This document shows positions 26,501-34,656 of a stretch of DNA of 64,000 bases, in pieces (position 1 is the stretch's first letter; each line of letters opens with the position of its first letter). The stretch comes from Eubacteriaceae bacterium. GTDB lineage: Bacteria > Bacillota > Clostridia > Lachnospirales > Lachnospiraceae. The notes below the pieces were generated by a model. The model had not been told where the DNA came from, searched no databases, and saw only the letters and a list, made by a program, of their open reading frames with translations. Position numbers and translations under genes: made by a program. The DNA is taken from NCBI GenBank assembly GCA_910574015.1, contig CAJSYQ010000016.1:1-64000 (forward strand). The letters run 5' to 3'.

Positions 26501-27407
26501 CCTCCGCCGAACGCGTTACTGACACCTCCGGCTCACCTGTCACCGTTTCATCAAAATAGACCCGGATGGTCTTATAATCCATTATCTTTGCCCCTTCCAC
26601 CGCCGGGGGGGTTGTATCCACAATAACAGTACAGGGTTCTGATGTGATATTGCCGGCAGATGCCGTAATATTCGCCCTGCCCTCTTTCTTTGCCGTGATC
26701 ACTCCGTCGTCCACTGCAGCGATCTTATCATTATCCGTGGACCATGTGATGTCCTGATTCTTTATTTCTTTCCCCTGTGCGTCCTTAACCACAGCGGTAA
26801 GTTCCTTCGTGTTCTCTCCCTCTTCCGTACTGGGAAATAAAGCCTCATCCTGATCCAGCACTACCTTCGCCGGTTTCTGGCTCTCCGTTCCCTGCGGGGG
26901 GTTCGGCGAATTGCCTGGTTTTGTCGAAGGCTTCGGCACCGGCTTAGGTGTCACTTTACCTGCAGGCGGCGTTACCGTACTGGAAGAGGCGCGCTTTGAT
27001 GTAACCTTACACTTCAGATTCAGTGTCCGCACCATCCACATTCCCTTCGGTACATAACGGATTGTGGCCGTGACCGTAGCCGTCCCCTTCTTCTTTGCCG
27101 TCAGTTTCACTGACATCTTTTTCTTCTTGCTGATGGAAACCACACTCTTCTTACTGGTCTTCCATGTAGTCTTGACAATCTTTTTCACCTTGTTAGACTT
27201 CACCTTCAGAGTGTATGTCTTCTTTGACTTTTTGTTGTAGTACAACGTCTTTTTCTTCGCCGCCAGTTTCGGTTTTTTAAATCCTGCAGCCTCTGCAGGA
27301 GCCGCCGTGGCCAGCGTAGATAAGCACAAAACAGCCGCCATGACCAGAGCCACAGCCCGTCTTGATGTCCTGAATGCCTTTCGGGCTTCGTTCCTCATCC
27401 TTTCCAC
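23544..27407 (-). CDS. Large secreted Ig-like (BIG2-type) repeat protein
   Basis: A 1287-residue secreted protein. An N-terminal signal peptide ends near PAEAAG (about residue 41). Next is a very Lys-rich BIG2-like module (about residues 42-137), then a Pro/Lys/Ser linker with TPKPVPKPSTKPG, and then many bacterial Ig-like and cadherin-like repeats with DQYG-type motifs. No LPXTG, SLH or choline-binding anchor is visible at the C-terminus (EMKVKVPAAAP). It is probably a cell-surface adhesin or structural protein held by the basic N-terminal module. Translation likely begins at GTG with AGAGG upstream. Confidence 0.85.
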   Translation of the reverse strand: MERMRNEARKAFRTSRRAVALVMAAVLCLSTLATAAPAEAAGFKKPKLAAKKKTLYYNKKSKKTYTLKVKSNKVKKIVKTTWKTSKKSVVSISKKKKMSVKLTAKKKGTATVTATIRYVPKGMWMVRTLNLKCKVTSKRASSSTVTPPAGKVTPKPVPKPSTKPGNSPNPPQGTESQKPAKVVLDQDEALFPSTEEGENTKELTAVVKDAQGKEIKNQDITWSTDNDKIAAVDDGVITAKKEGRANITASAGNITSEPCTVIVDTTPPAVEGAKIMDYKTIRVYFDETVTGEPEVSVTRSAEDAEDVPVRMTSVLSEDGQSLILTSAAALKEGTYDLEMAGLTDYVGNSLSNNRKTVIKSASVPDKFICRTEEIPAGQDEVMVYFRVADQYGEELRNYRIDDLKATAETESGMPLEVSVVEGKDCVKITGAIAMLAEGKRVVITLSSKKLGVSGEFTTVLVDPEGVGKAAKIDRVIAESKDMANSGDSEAPQFALTTDEKLNVFTLSAELLDRFGSPANSRVVYSINDSSGIIEFVNTEGSNSKDTNICDSDKAVTVRARKKGVVTITVYLASDDSQRRDITITIRPTALKRITVGELASGYNMQESQAKITLDPIGTGITAKDLTYEALDDRSAERIEKIQFSDAEDGSEEIYVSVTAKADSKDDPIHFIVYCMEDGQKIGTSNAVTYLSSPMPLVDKIKVDAFEETICCFKEVKTSYRLLNRYGENITNIAEGGLDVEVSAGGIGKVSDISAEEGILAVTGQSPGKITITLKYENISETILEEVYDTATVKTVMIDTARADGKSWELVQENTEKVIIPVSFKDQYKNKITVKFDDWEDYLPEAIVNGALKDNNSGGIQNISSEYISINPVDLSGDALVRGDIVEAVALQCNKNAPNAPTKPNSQIFKFSFANSGVEGFSCNTVSVYLRPERTPSKLVFEESSIVAMSEANYTQKVTVLDQYGDEWGAASPSVTYKVFDKDGMDHSADVDLTNPSNIELRPSLSAGTYTVFAYITKAGSPIPSTPADISKLVHASYTLKVGNVKDLAQSIQICETIVDKGTGNQKTISDVDYIMITNSDPGNSQAEWQLDYKLYDKDGLEIAKPSGPNGYGILPGELGWSVSGSNIAVSIKDGLMKAQFEGTADTGIIMVELSYEPGGIRKGSLAIPVSSKNPVIKSGTYKIQKTSSGADVDLTEVQDLESPDVTYSIKGIDQYGDQIAAGALYSVYAKDKSVATVTKETAVGHLHEFKVKQTTGATIGQETVVIVKPTEKEKALEMKVKVPAAAP

Positions 27408-27522
27408 CGTTCCTTTCCTCTCTTTCTGTTTCTTCCCACTCTATTCTTAAATAGGATAATATTATATTTCATCAATTACAATATGTGCGCCCCGGTGTGC
27501 ATCTGTTTTTTCCCTTGCCAAA

Positions 27523-27551
27523 CAAAAAGCGCCGCCTGAGATTGCGGCGCT
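27523..27551 (-). terminator. Terminator of the 360-residue HTH regulator gene
   Basis: Minus strand: AGCGCCGC and GCGGCGCT with an 8-nt loop, followed by TTTTTG. It ends transcription from the regulator before the Ig-like gene. Confidence 0.85.
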
Positions 27552-27573
27552 GATGATTTATCATCGGCTCACC

Positions 27574-28656
27574 TTAATTCCTTGTGACGCCCCTCACCCC
27601 TTCCATCTCTGACATTTCACTCAGATAGTCAAAGAAGTTGTAAAAAGACTCATATAAACTGCTCTCTGTGATCCGGACAAACCGGCCTTGTTCCACTTCT
27701 CTATCTTTCGAGAGGACGACACCCTTTCCATATAACATTACTTCCAAATGCTGCAGCTCCAGATTCGGGGCGTCAAGAGTGCGTAACACCGTATCATCCT
27801 CCCATACACCGGCTTTCTCCGGATATGTCTGAACAAGGTGGTGCATCTGACGCCGTATCATCTCCATCCGGTTTCGGTAAAAGACCACCATATCCTCATC
27901 TTCCAGTAGGATTCCCTGACGAAAATCATCCGACACCAGCAGTACCCGGCTGGCTGATACAAGATAATATGGCATAAACTGTAATTCCAGATCGTCCAGC
28001 ATCAGCTGACTGTATGTATAATACGGAATATAGCTCTCTCCTTTTGTAAACAGCCACATCAGCGCGGCGCGGAGTACTTTCAGATTGCAGGTCACATCAT
28101 AATATTTCTCCGGATTGATATTCAGGATATGGAAATGACAGAGGGGAATTTCTCTCCTATACTTCTTCTCACAGCATTCCACCACTGTGAAAAGAATCGT
28201 CTCCTGCACCGGAAAATTGGTATACATTTCCTGGATCTTCTCCTGCCGGTACGCCCCCTCAAGTACACTGCAGATCATGCTTCTTACCTCTCTCTTCCCG
28301 TTGACGAAGGATTTTTCCCTGCAGTCTGTATTCTTTGTCCCGGAGGGATCAGGGAATGCGGCATCGTTTTCCCTCTGATCCAGCTCCCGAAGCAGGTTCC
28401 GGATATAGATGTAGTTCTCATAATGATTCCTGCCCATTTTCTCCATTAGATAAAGTTCCCTGAGGTGCTCTTTGTCCCGCTCTCCGGCGCGGAGCACCTC
28501 ACAGAACAGTTCAACATCTTCATATTTGGGAAATCGTTTACCATTCAGCATCCGGTTCAGGGCAGTCCTCTCCATCCCGGAAACCTTTGCTATATGATAG
28601 ATCGTCATGCCGCTCTCCTCCCGGAGCATGCTGCAAAAATCACTAAACTCTGACAT
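27574..28656 (-). CDS. HTH-domain regulator with a large uncharacterised C-terminal domain
   Basis: A protein of 360 residues whose first 70 contain a helix-turn-helix (FCSMLREESGMTIYHIAKVSGMERTALNRMLNGKRFP). The remaining 290 residues are helical and unrecognised, with segments such as HYENYIYIRNLLREL and YYLVSASRVLLVSDDF. The start at 28656 has GAAGGA upstream; the in-frame Met at 28680 lacks a binding site. It is divergent from a small XRE regulator, and a perfect 11-bp inverted repeat lies between them. The C-terminal domain may bind a ligand; no family is assigned. Confidence 0.72.
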   Translation of the reverse strand: MSEFSDFCSMLREESGMTIYHIAKVSGMERTALNRMLNGKRFPKYEDVELFCEVLRAGERDKEHLRELYLMEKMGRNHYENYIYIRNLLRELDQRENDAAFPDPSGTKNTDCREKSFVNGKREVRSMICSVLEGAYRQEKIQEMYTNFPVQETILFTVVECCEKKYRREIPLCHFHILNINPEKYYDVTCNLKVLRAALMWLFTKGESYIPYYTYSQLMLDDLELQFMPYYLVSASRVLLVSDDFRQGILLEDEDMVVFYRNRMEMIRRQMHHLVQTYPEKAGVWEDDTVLRTLDAPNLELQHLEVMLYGKGVVLSKDREVEQGRFVRITESSLYESFYNFFDYLSEMSEMEGVRGVTRN

Positions 28657-28723
28657 TTCACTTTTCCTTCTTCTTGGCATTTTTTAACGAACTGGTGGAA
28701 TAATTATTGGGCCATATGTCCAT

Positions 28724-28768
28724 TATAGCAATACTTTAGTATTTTGTAAATATTCTTGTATTGCTATA
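28724..28768. promoter_or_regulatory. Inverted repeat between the divergent HTH regulators
   Basis: TATAGCAATAC (28724-28734) and GTATTGCTATA (28758-28768) form perfect 11-bp arms around a 23-bp AT-rich centre that itself starts with the palindrome-like TTTAGTA. This is a likely operator for one or both flanking regulators. Confidence 0.6.
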
Positions 28769-28811
28769 CTTTTACAATATTGGAGAGCGGACAGAACTCA
28801 GGAGGTAGGGA

Positions 28812-29138
28812 ATGCTTGGAGACAGGATCAGGGAATTGAGAAAATCACACTCGTTAAGCCAGGTGGAGCTGGCAAGGGAACTGCATGTCAGCAAACAGAC
28901 CATTTCAAACTGGGAAAATAACAATATCCCCCCCTCCGTCGACACATTGGTCCGCATTGCGAAATTTTTCCAGGTGAGCACCGACTATCTGTTGGAATTC
29001 AGTAATACGAGAAATCTAAGCGTGGACGGGCTGACAGACCGGCAGATCGCCCATATCCAGACAATCATTCAGGATATCCGGGACGCCGCCGCCCCGGACC
29101 CCCATCAGCCAAAAACAGGCGGCGCCCCCTATACTTAG
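28812..29138 (+). CDS. XRE-family HTH regulator
   Basis: A 108-residue transcription regulator. The first 60 residues form a classical Cro/CI HTH (IRELRKSHSLSQVELARELHVSKQTISNWENNNIPPS) followed by VDTLVRIAKFFQVSTDYLLE. The C-terminal 40 residues are short and charged. AGGAGG precedes the ATG at ideal spacing. The last codons lie in a hairpin that is a terminator for the convergent gene on the minus strand. Confidence 0.9.
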   Translation: MLGDRIRELRKSHSLSQVELARELHVSKQTISNWENNNIPPSVDTLVRIAKFFQVSTDYLLEFSNTRNLSVDGLTDRQIAHIQTIIQDIRDAAAPDPHQPKTGGAPYT

Positions 29139-29149
29139 TGGCGCCGCCT
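29117..29149 (-). terminator. Terminator of the InlB-like gene, overlapping the XRE gene 3' end
   Basis: AGGCGGCGCC (29117-29126) and GGCGCCGCCT (29140-29149) form a 10-bp GC-rich stem, followed on the minus strand by TTTTTG. Confidence 0.85.
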
Positions 29150-29159
29150 GCCGGCAGAA

Positions 29160-30389
29160 TTAGAACTTTACCTTGGTCTTATAGAAATAGTAAGCATCAT
29201 CTGTTACAAATCGTACTGGGTCTTCATCCTCGAATTCGCCATATTCATATGGCTGCATTCTCCCGCATTTAATCCAGACATAATAGGTCTTTCCCTTTTT
29301 AAACTTCTGCTTTTTAACCGATCCAGGACTCTCTGGTTTAAACAGGGCAAAACGATTGATATTATAAATGCGCATTCCGTTCCTGATCCTGCCCTTCTTG
29401 AGTTTGTTTGTCCTGCTGTTTGTAGTATACATAGTAACGGGGGAAAATTTATCTGGTTTCCTGCTTTTCAATGCCCGGGCAATATCCTTCTTTGTTGACA
29501 CCAGGATCGTCAGATTCGGATTATTTTTCGGATAAACCTGAATCTGAATGGAGGAATTTTTCTTATCCTTTACAACTTTAACCTTTCTCCAGACCGCCGT
29601 TAATTTTACATCCGAATACTGAACGGGAGAAACCTTGGAATACAGCCTGTAATACAAATGGGATTTCACTTGTGTTTTCGGCTCCCATCCCGCGAAAAGA
29701 TAACCCTTTTTCTTTGGTTTCGGCAATTTCCTACTGGCGCCGTACATATAGCTTTTAATCCAGGAACCTTTCGTTTTCTTTCCCCCCTTCAGATTATAAG
29801 TGATCTTATACGTCCGTGGAACTGCTGCTGCCACGGAACGTGGTGGTATTTTCACTACCTCCTTCCCGTCGACCAGCCATTTCAGCGGAGAATAGCCATT
29901 CTCCTTTATCTCTTTACTTATATTACTATCACTCTTCCTATTCCATCCCGTTTTTAGGGAATGATCCGCAGGATACCGGGGATCAAATGCAACCGGGGAT
30001 TTGTTTATAATCTTCCTTAGCTTATAATTATCCTGCAAAACCTTGGCCCCCGTGACATTGATTTCCTGGACGCTCTCGGGAATCGTCAGCTCCTCCAGAC
30101 CATGAAAATACTCCCCAAGGATCAATTCAAGATGCGTAATGCCTTCCTCAATGACGACCTTCTTTACATCATCATAATTCCGCAGAGGACGCCATACCAG
30201 CTTCCCGGTGCCGGAAAATGTCATCACTGCGGTGCTCGTATCGTAGCGAAATGTAACCTTTTCCCCCGCTTCTCCTGTAATCATGCCGGAATCCGCACCG
30301 GCATTGGTATTTGTTTCCGCCTTTACTGGCACGGCAAAGATGCTGCAAAGCATTGCCAATGACAGCCAGAAAGAAAGTATCCTTTTCAT
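29160..30389 (-). CDS. Secreted protein with BspA-like LRR and InlB B-repeat
   Basis: A 409-residue secreted protein. The signal peptide ends near VPVKAE. An N-terminal segment, VVIEEGITHLELILGEYFHGLEELTIPESV, has the BspA-type leucine-rich repeat rhythm. A central domain, YNLKGGKKTKGSW...YGASRKLPKPKKKGYLFAGW, is an InlB B-repeat. The C-terminal part is Lys-rich (KKQKFKKGKTYYVWIKCG), a pattern common in clostridial surface proteins. The ATG at 30389 has AAGGG eight bases upstream; a GTG three codons earlier is possible. No covalent anchor motif is seen. Confidence 0.78.
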   Translation of the reverse strand: MKRILSFWLSLAMLCSIFAVPVKAETNTNAGADSGMITGEAGEKVTFRYDTSTAVMTFSGTGKLVWRPLRNYDDVKKVVIEEGITHLELILGEYFHGLEELTIPESVQEINVTGAKVLQDNYKLRKIINKSPVAFDPRYPADHSLKTGWNRKSDSNISKEIKENGYSPLKWLVDGKEVVKIPPRSVAAAVPRTYKITYNLKGGKKTKGSWIKSYMYGASRKLPKPKKKGYLFAGWEPKTQVKSHLYYRLYSKVSPVQYSDVKLTAVWRKVKVVKDKKNSSIQIQVYPKNNPNLTILVSTKKDIARALKSRKPDKFSPVTMYTTNSRTNKLKKGRIRNGMRIYNINRFALFKPESPGSVKKQKFKKGKTYYVWIKCGRMQPYEYGEFEDEDPVRFVTDDAYYFYKTKVKF

Positions 30390-30466
30390 AACAATCACCC
30401 TTTCTACAAATATTTTAGTATTACTTATCTCTCATATACTAAACGATTTGCGAAAGGGTGATGTTG
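30388..30466. repeat. Nested inverted repeats upstream of the InlB-like gene
   Basis: Outer arms ATCACCCTTTC (from about 30392) and GAAAGGGTGAT (ending about 30464) enclose inner arms TTTAGTAT and ATACTAAA. The outer left arm covers the ribosome binding site of the InlB-like gene. It may be an operator or an RBS-masking structure. Confidence 0.45.
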
Positions 30467-30483
30467 CACTTTATAAAATTTTT

Positions 30484-32739
30484 TTAATCCCGATAGTCAA
30501 ATTCCAGCACTACGGCCGAGAGGGGCGGCAGATACAACTCAATCTCATAACCGGTCTTCTTTTTCCCTTTCTTGCTGACGGTCTCCGTCTTCTTTGCCGT
30601 AATAGGTTTCTCATTCAACCGGCCCTGACCGCCGAACTGCGGATCATCGGAATTCAGGATCTCTTTATATTTCCCCCGGCAGGGAGCCTTCACCGTATAT
30701 TTTTCATGAGCCACCGGCGTGAAGTTCAGGATAAACATCAGCTGGCTCTTTGGCGTTCTGCCGCGGCGGACAAACGCCACCGTACTGGTCTCCGGCCGGG
30801 CACAGTCCATCCACTCAAAGCCCATCATATCGAAATCATTATAATACAGGGCATCGTATTTCGTATAAATCCGGTTCAGCGCCTTACAATATTCCTGCAT
30901 CTGCCGGTGGCGTTCATCCTCCTCCAGAAGGAACCAGTCAAGACTTCGGAACTCGGCCCACTCCCTCTTCTGGGCAAATTCCTGTCCCATAAACAGCAGC
31001 TTCTTGCCCGGATGACCATACATAAAGCCATAAGCGGCCCGAAGGGCGGCATATTTATCCCCCTCCAGCCCCGGCATCTTGTTCAGAAGGGAACATTTAC
31101 CGTGGACCACTTCATCGTGGGACAGGACAAGAATGTACTTCTCGCTCAGATAATAATCGATACTGAAGCACAGCTGGTCATGGTGAAACTTCTTGAAATA
31201 CGGATCTAACTTCATATACTCAAGGAAATCATTCATCCAGCCCATGTTCCACTTGTAGGAGAACCCAAGGCCCTTATCCTTCACCGGCGCCGTCACTCCC
31301 GGCCACGCCGTGGATTCCTCAGCGATTATATAGGCGCTGGGATTTCTCTCCGCCATCACATCATTCAGATTCTGTAGAAATTCCACCGCCTCATAGTGTT
31401 CATTGCCGCCGTCCTTATTGGGCAGCCACTCGCCGTTCTGCTTGCCGTAATCCAGATACAGCATAGAGGCCACCGCGTCCACCCGCAGCCCGTCGATATG
31501 GAATTTTTCCACCCAGAACAGGGCATTGGCGATAAGAAAATTCATAACCTCCTTGCGGCCGTAGTCAAAAATATAGGTGCCCCAGTCCGGATGCTCGCCC
31601 CGCCGCCGGTCCGGATGCTCATACAGTGCCTGTCCATCGAAGTTGCCGATGCAGTGGGCGTCCTTTGGGAAATGCGCCGGCACCCAGTCAAGGATCACCT
31701 GAATCCCCCTCTTGTGCATCTCATCTACAAAATACATAAAATCCTGCGGCTCTCCGTAACGGCTGGTGGGAGCATAATAACATCCCACCTGATAGCCCCA
31801 GGAGCCGTCAAAGGGGTATTCCGATATTCCCATCAGTTCAATGTGGGTATATCCCATCTCCAGTACGTAATCCCCCAGCATCTGTGCCATTTCCCGGTAG
31901 CTGTAATTCCCGTTATCGTCCTCCTCCACCCGTTTCTTCCAGGACGCCAGATGCACCTCATAGATACTCATGGGCTCCCGGTCACGCCGCTCCACCGTCT
32001 TATTGGATCTTCTCGTCAGGTATTCCTTGTCCTGCCACTCATATCCCTCCAGTGAAGTGATGCGGGACGCGTTCCCCGGACGCAGCTCTGCGTAATTTCC
32101 ATAGGGATCTGTTTTATAAAGCTTCTCGCCGTCCCGTGCCGTTATCTCATATTTATAGGCAGCGCCCTCCCAGGCTCCGGGTATAAAGAGCTCAAAGATA
32201 CCGCTCTCTCCATGAAGCATCATCTTGTGGAGGCGGCCATCCCACATATTAAATTCCCCGATGACACTGACGCTGCGCGCCCTGGGCGCCCATACGATAA
32301 AACGTGTTCCCGCCGCGCCGTCTATCGTCTCCCTGTGAGCGCCAAACTTTTCATAAATCTGGTAGTGCTTTCCCTCTCCAAAAATATAACAGTCAAAATC
32401 CGTAAAGGTCTTGCCATAGGCATAGGGATCCTCCACATCAATGATATCATCTTCCCCGTATTTCACCCGGAACTGGTATTTTGTCAGACGGTCCTTCTTC
32501 TTCGTGATCACATAGCCGAAAAGACCCTCCACAGGCATCTCTTCCATCTCGCCGATCTCCCCGCCCTCCTGGTCCAGAAGCCAGATCTTCTCTGCGCAGG
32601 GACGGTATGCCGTAAATATCTGTACATCCTCTTCTTTGAAGATATGGCAGCCCAGTAGATCATGGGGTGCGTTAATGACACCCTTCTCCAGTTCTGCCAT
32701 CAGTTCCTTTCCCGCCCAGTCCTGCAAATATTGATTCAT
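30484..32739 (-). CDS. glgB: 1,4-alpha-glucan branching enzyme
   Basis: A GH13 glycogen branching enzyme of 751 residues that makes alpha-1,6 branches in glycogen. An N1 module is followed by a CBM48-like module (GTRFIVWAPRARSVSVIGEFNMWDG) and the catalytic barrel with GLRVDAVASMLYLDYG (nucleophile Asp), IIAEESTAWPG (acid/base Glu) and LSHDEVVHGK (third Asp). The C-terminal domain ends with a Lys-rich loop. The ATG at 32739 has GGAGG upstream. It lies downstream of phosphoglucomutase on the same strand, suggesting glycogen metabolism, but no glgA, glgC or glgP is nearby. Confidence 0.95.
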   Translation of the reverse strand: MNQYLQDWAGKELMAELEKGVINAPHDLLGCHIFKEEDVQIFTAYRPCAEKIWLLDQEGGEIGEMEEMPVEGLFGYVITKKKDRLTKYQFRVKYGEDDIIDVEDPYAYGKTFTDFDCYIFGEGKHYQIYEKFGAHRETIDGAAGTRFIVWAPRARSVSVIGEFNMWDGRLHKMMLHGESGIFELFIPGAWEGAAYKYEITARDGEKLYKTDPYGNYAELRPGNASRITSLEGYEWQDKEYLTRRSNKTVERRDREPMSIYEVHLASWKKRVEEDDNGNYSYREMAQMLGDYVLEMGYTHIELMGISEYPFDGSWGYQVGCYYAPTSRYGEPQDFMYFVDEMHKRGIQVILDWVPAHFPKDAHCIGNFDGQALYEHPDRRRGEHPDWGTYIFDYGRKEVMNFLIANALFWVEKFHIDGLRVDAVASMLYLDYGKQNGEWLPNKDGGNEHYEAVEFLQNLNDVMAERNPSAYIIAEESTAWPGVTAPVKDKGLGFSYKWNMGWMNDFLEYMKLDPYFKKFHHDQLCFSIDYYLSEKYILVLSHDEVVHGKCSLLNKMPGLEGDKYAALRAAYGFMYGHPGKKLLFMGQEFAQKREWAEFRSLDWFLLEEDERHRQMQEYCKALNRIYTKYDALYYNDFDMMGFEWMDCARPETSTVAFVRRGRTPKSQLMFILNFTPVAHEKYTVKAPCRGKYKEILNSDDPQFGGQGRLNEKPITAKKTETVSKKGKKKTGYEIELYLPPLSAVVLEFDYRD

Positions 32740-32774
32740 ATTTCTATCCTCCAAAATCCTCTTGGCATCAACCC

Positions 32775-32823
32775 CCGCAGAATATCTTCCCCTGCGGAAC
32801 GGGAACGGCCATGGGCCGTTCCC
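32775..32823 (-). repeat. Two hairpins in the pgm-glgB gap
   Basis: GGGAACGGCC and GGCCGTTCCC (32801-32823) and a smaller CCGCAG/CTGCGG stem (32775-32796) lie between pgm and glgB. Neither has a T run, so they may be mRNA processing or stability elements rather than terminators. Confidence 0.55.
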
Positions 32824-32853
32824 GGATGCCGGTAATCCTCAGTCGGGCATTTC

Positions 32854-34590
32854 TTATCCAAGCTGATCCATCAGATCCTTTACCACAGCGGCCAGTTCTT
32901 CCGATTTCTTATCGGCATCGGCAAGATCCGTTCCTACTACGCCAAAATAGACTTTGATCTTCGGCTCAGTGCCGGACGGACGAACGCAGAGCCATGCGTC
33001 ACCCTCCAGTTCAAAGTACAGAACATTCGATTTCGGAATACCGGTAGGTCTGGTCTCTCCCGTCGTTACATCTTTGATCATATCCTTCTGGTAATCTCTG
33101 AACGCCGTCACCTTATAGCTGCCAAATGCCATCGGCGGATTCTCCCGCAGGCTCTCCATAATAGCCTTGATCTTGGCCAGTCCCTCGATGCCCTGATGGG
33201 AGATGGCGATTACATTATCTTTGTAGTAGCCGTATTTCTCATACATTTCCAGCATGGCGTCCCAGATAGTCTTTCCCTGTGTCTTGTAGAACGCAGCCGC
33301 CTCGCAGAGCGCCATGGACGCTACGATGGCATCCTTATCCCTGGCATGTGTGCCGATCAGGCATCCGTAGCTCTCCTCAAATCCAAAGAGATACTGCCCT
33401 TTCCCTGTCGTCTCCATGCGCAGGATCTCCTTGCCGATCCACTTAAATCCGGTAAGGCACTCGATAACCTTTACGCCGTAATGCTTTGCCATGGCATCTA
33501 CCATATTGGAAGTAACGATCGTCTTAATAAGCTCGCCGTCCTCCGGCAGCTTTCCCTCGATGGCAAGCTTCTGTCCGATCTCATAATCCGCAAGGAAACT
33601 TCCTGACATATTGCCGGTGAGGCAGATGTACTCTCCGGATTTCGCGTCCTTCACATATACCCCGAGACGGTCCGCGTCTGGATCGGTGGCCAGCACAAGA
33701 TCGGCGTCCTTCTCCTTCGCCAGCTTCAGAGCCAGTTCAAAGGCCTCCTTGGCCTCTGGGTTCGGATAGCTCACCGTGGGGAATTCCCCGTCCGGCAGCT
33801 CCTGCTCCGGTACGACAAATACGTTTTCAAACCCAAGCTCCTTCAATACACGGCGCACCGGAAGATTTCCCGTCCCGTGCAGCGGCGTATAGACGATCTT
33901 CAGATCAGCCGAAGCCTCTTTGATGGCCTCCGGGTGAAGAACGTTTTTCTTCAGCTCTTCCATGTAGCGGTCGTCCACCGCCTGCCCAATGCTCTCATAC
34001 AGGCCGGCCTTCACTGCTTCTCCCTTATCCATGGACTTCACCGCGGCATAGTCCGTCACCGCCTTTACCTCATCCATAATTCCGGAATCGTGCGGCGGCG
34101 TGATCTGGGCGCCGTCCTCCCAGTATACTTTGTAGCCATTGTATTCCGGCGGATTATGGCTTGCCGTAATATTGATGCCGGCGATGCAGCCAAGCTCTCT
34201 CACAGCAAAAGACAGTTCCGGTGTCGGACGGAGCGATTCAAAAACAAACGCCTTGATTCCGTTGGCAGCAAGGCAGCACGCCGCCTCGTCTGCAAATTCC
34301 GGCGACATCCGGCGGGAATCGTACGCGATGGCCACGCCTTTTTTCTGTCCCTCCTGCTTTATAATATAGTTTGCCAGTCCCTGTGTCGCCTTACGCACCG
34401 TATAGATGTTCATCCGGTTCGTTCCGGCGCCGATAATACCCCGGAGCCCTGCCGTTCCAAATTCCAGATCCGCATAGAAACGCTCCTTGATCTCGTTGTC
34501 ATCCCCCGCAATACTTTCCAGCTCCTTTTTGGTATCCGCATCAAAATACGGATTTGCCAGCCAGGCCTCATAAGTTTCTCTGTAATCCAT
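32854..34590 (-). CDS. Phospho-sugar mutase (phosphoglucomutase type)
   Basis: An alpha-D-phosphohexomutase of 578 residues, the size of Firmicute phosphoglucomutases (PgcA-like). The phosphoserine loop is TASHNPPEYNGYKVYW, the Mg-binding loop DPDADRLG, the sugar-binding loop GFEESYG and the phosphate-binding loop RPSGTEPKIKVY. It interconverts glucose-1-phosphate and glucose-6-phosphate, feeding glycogen and cell-envelope precursors. The start at 34590 (MDYRETY) has GGAGG five bases upstream. It is followed by glgB, about 115 bp away. Confidence 0.93.
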   Translation of the reverse strand: MDYRETYEAWLANPYFDADTKKELESIAGDDNEIKERFYADLEFGTAGLRGIIGAGTNRMNIYTVRKATQGLANYIIKQEGQKKGVAIAYDSRRMSPEFADEAACCLAANGIKAFVFESLRPTPELSFAVRELGCIAGINITASHNPPEYNGYKVYWEDGAQITPPHDSGIMDEVKAVTDYAAVKSMDKGEAVKAGLYESIGQAVDDRYMEELKKNVLHPEAIKEASADLKIVYTPLHGTGNLPVRRVLKELGFENVFVVPEQELPDGEFPTVSYPNPEAKEAFELALKLAKEKDADLVLATDPDADRLGVYVKDAKSGEYICLTGNMSGSFLADYEIGQKLAIEGKLPEDGELIKTIVTSNMVDAMAKHYGVKVIECLTGFKWIGKEILRMETTGKGQYLFGFEESYGCLIGTHARDKDAIVASMALCEAAAFYKTQGKTIWDAMLEMYEKYGYYKDNVIAISHQGIEGLAKIKAIMESLRENPPMAFGSYKVTAFRDYQKDMIKDVTTGETRPTGIPKSNVLYFELEGDAWLCVRPSGTEPKIKVYFGVVGTDLADADKKSEELAAVVKDLMDQLG

Positions 34591-34656
34591 AATTTCCTCC
34601 AATCCGCCGAAGATCCGGCTTATTTTTTTCTTTTATGAAAACGCATGTCCTGCGCT

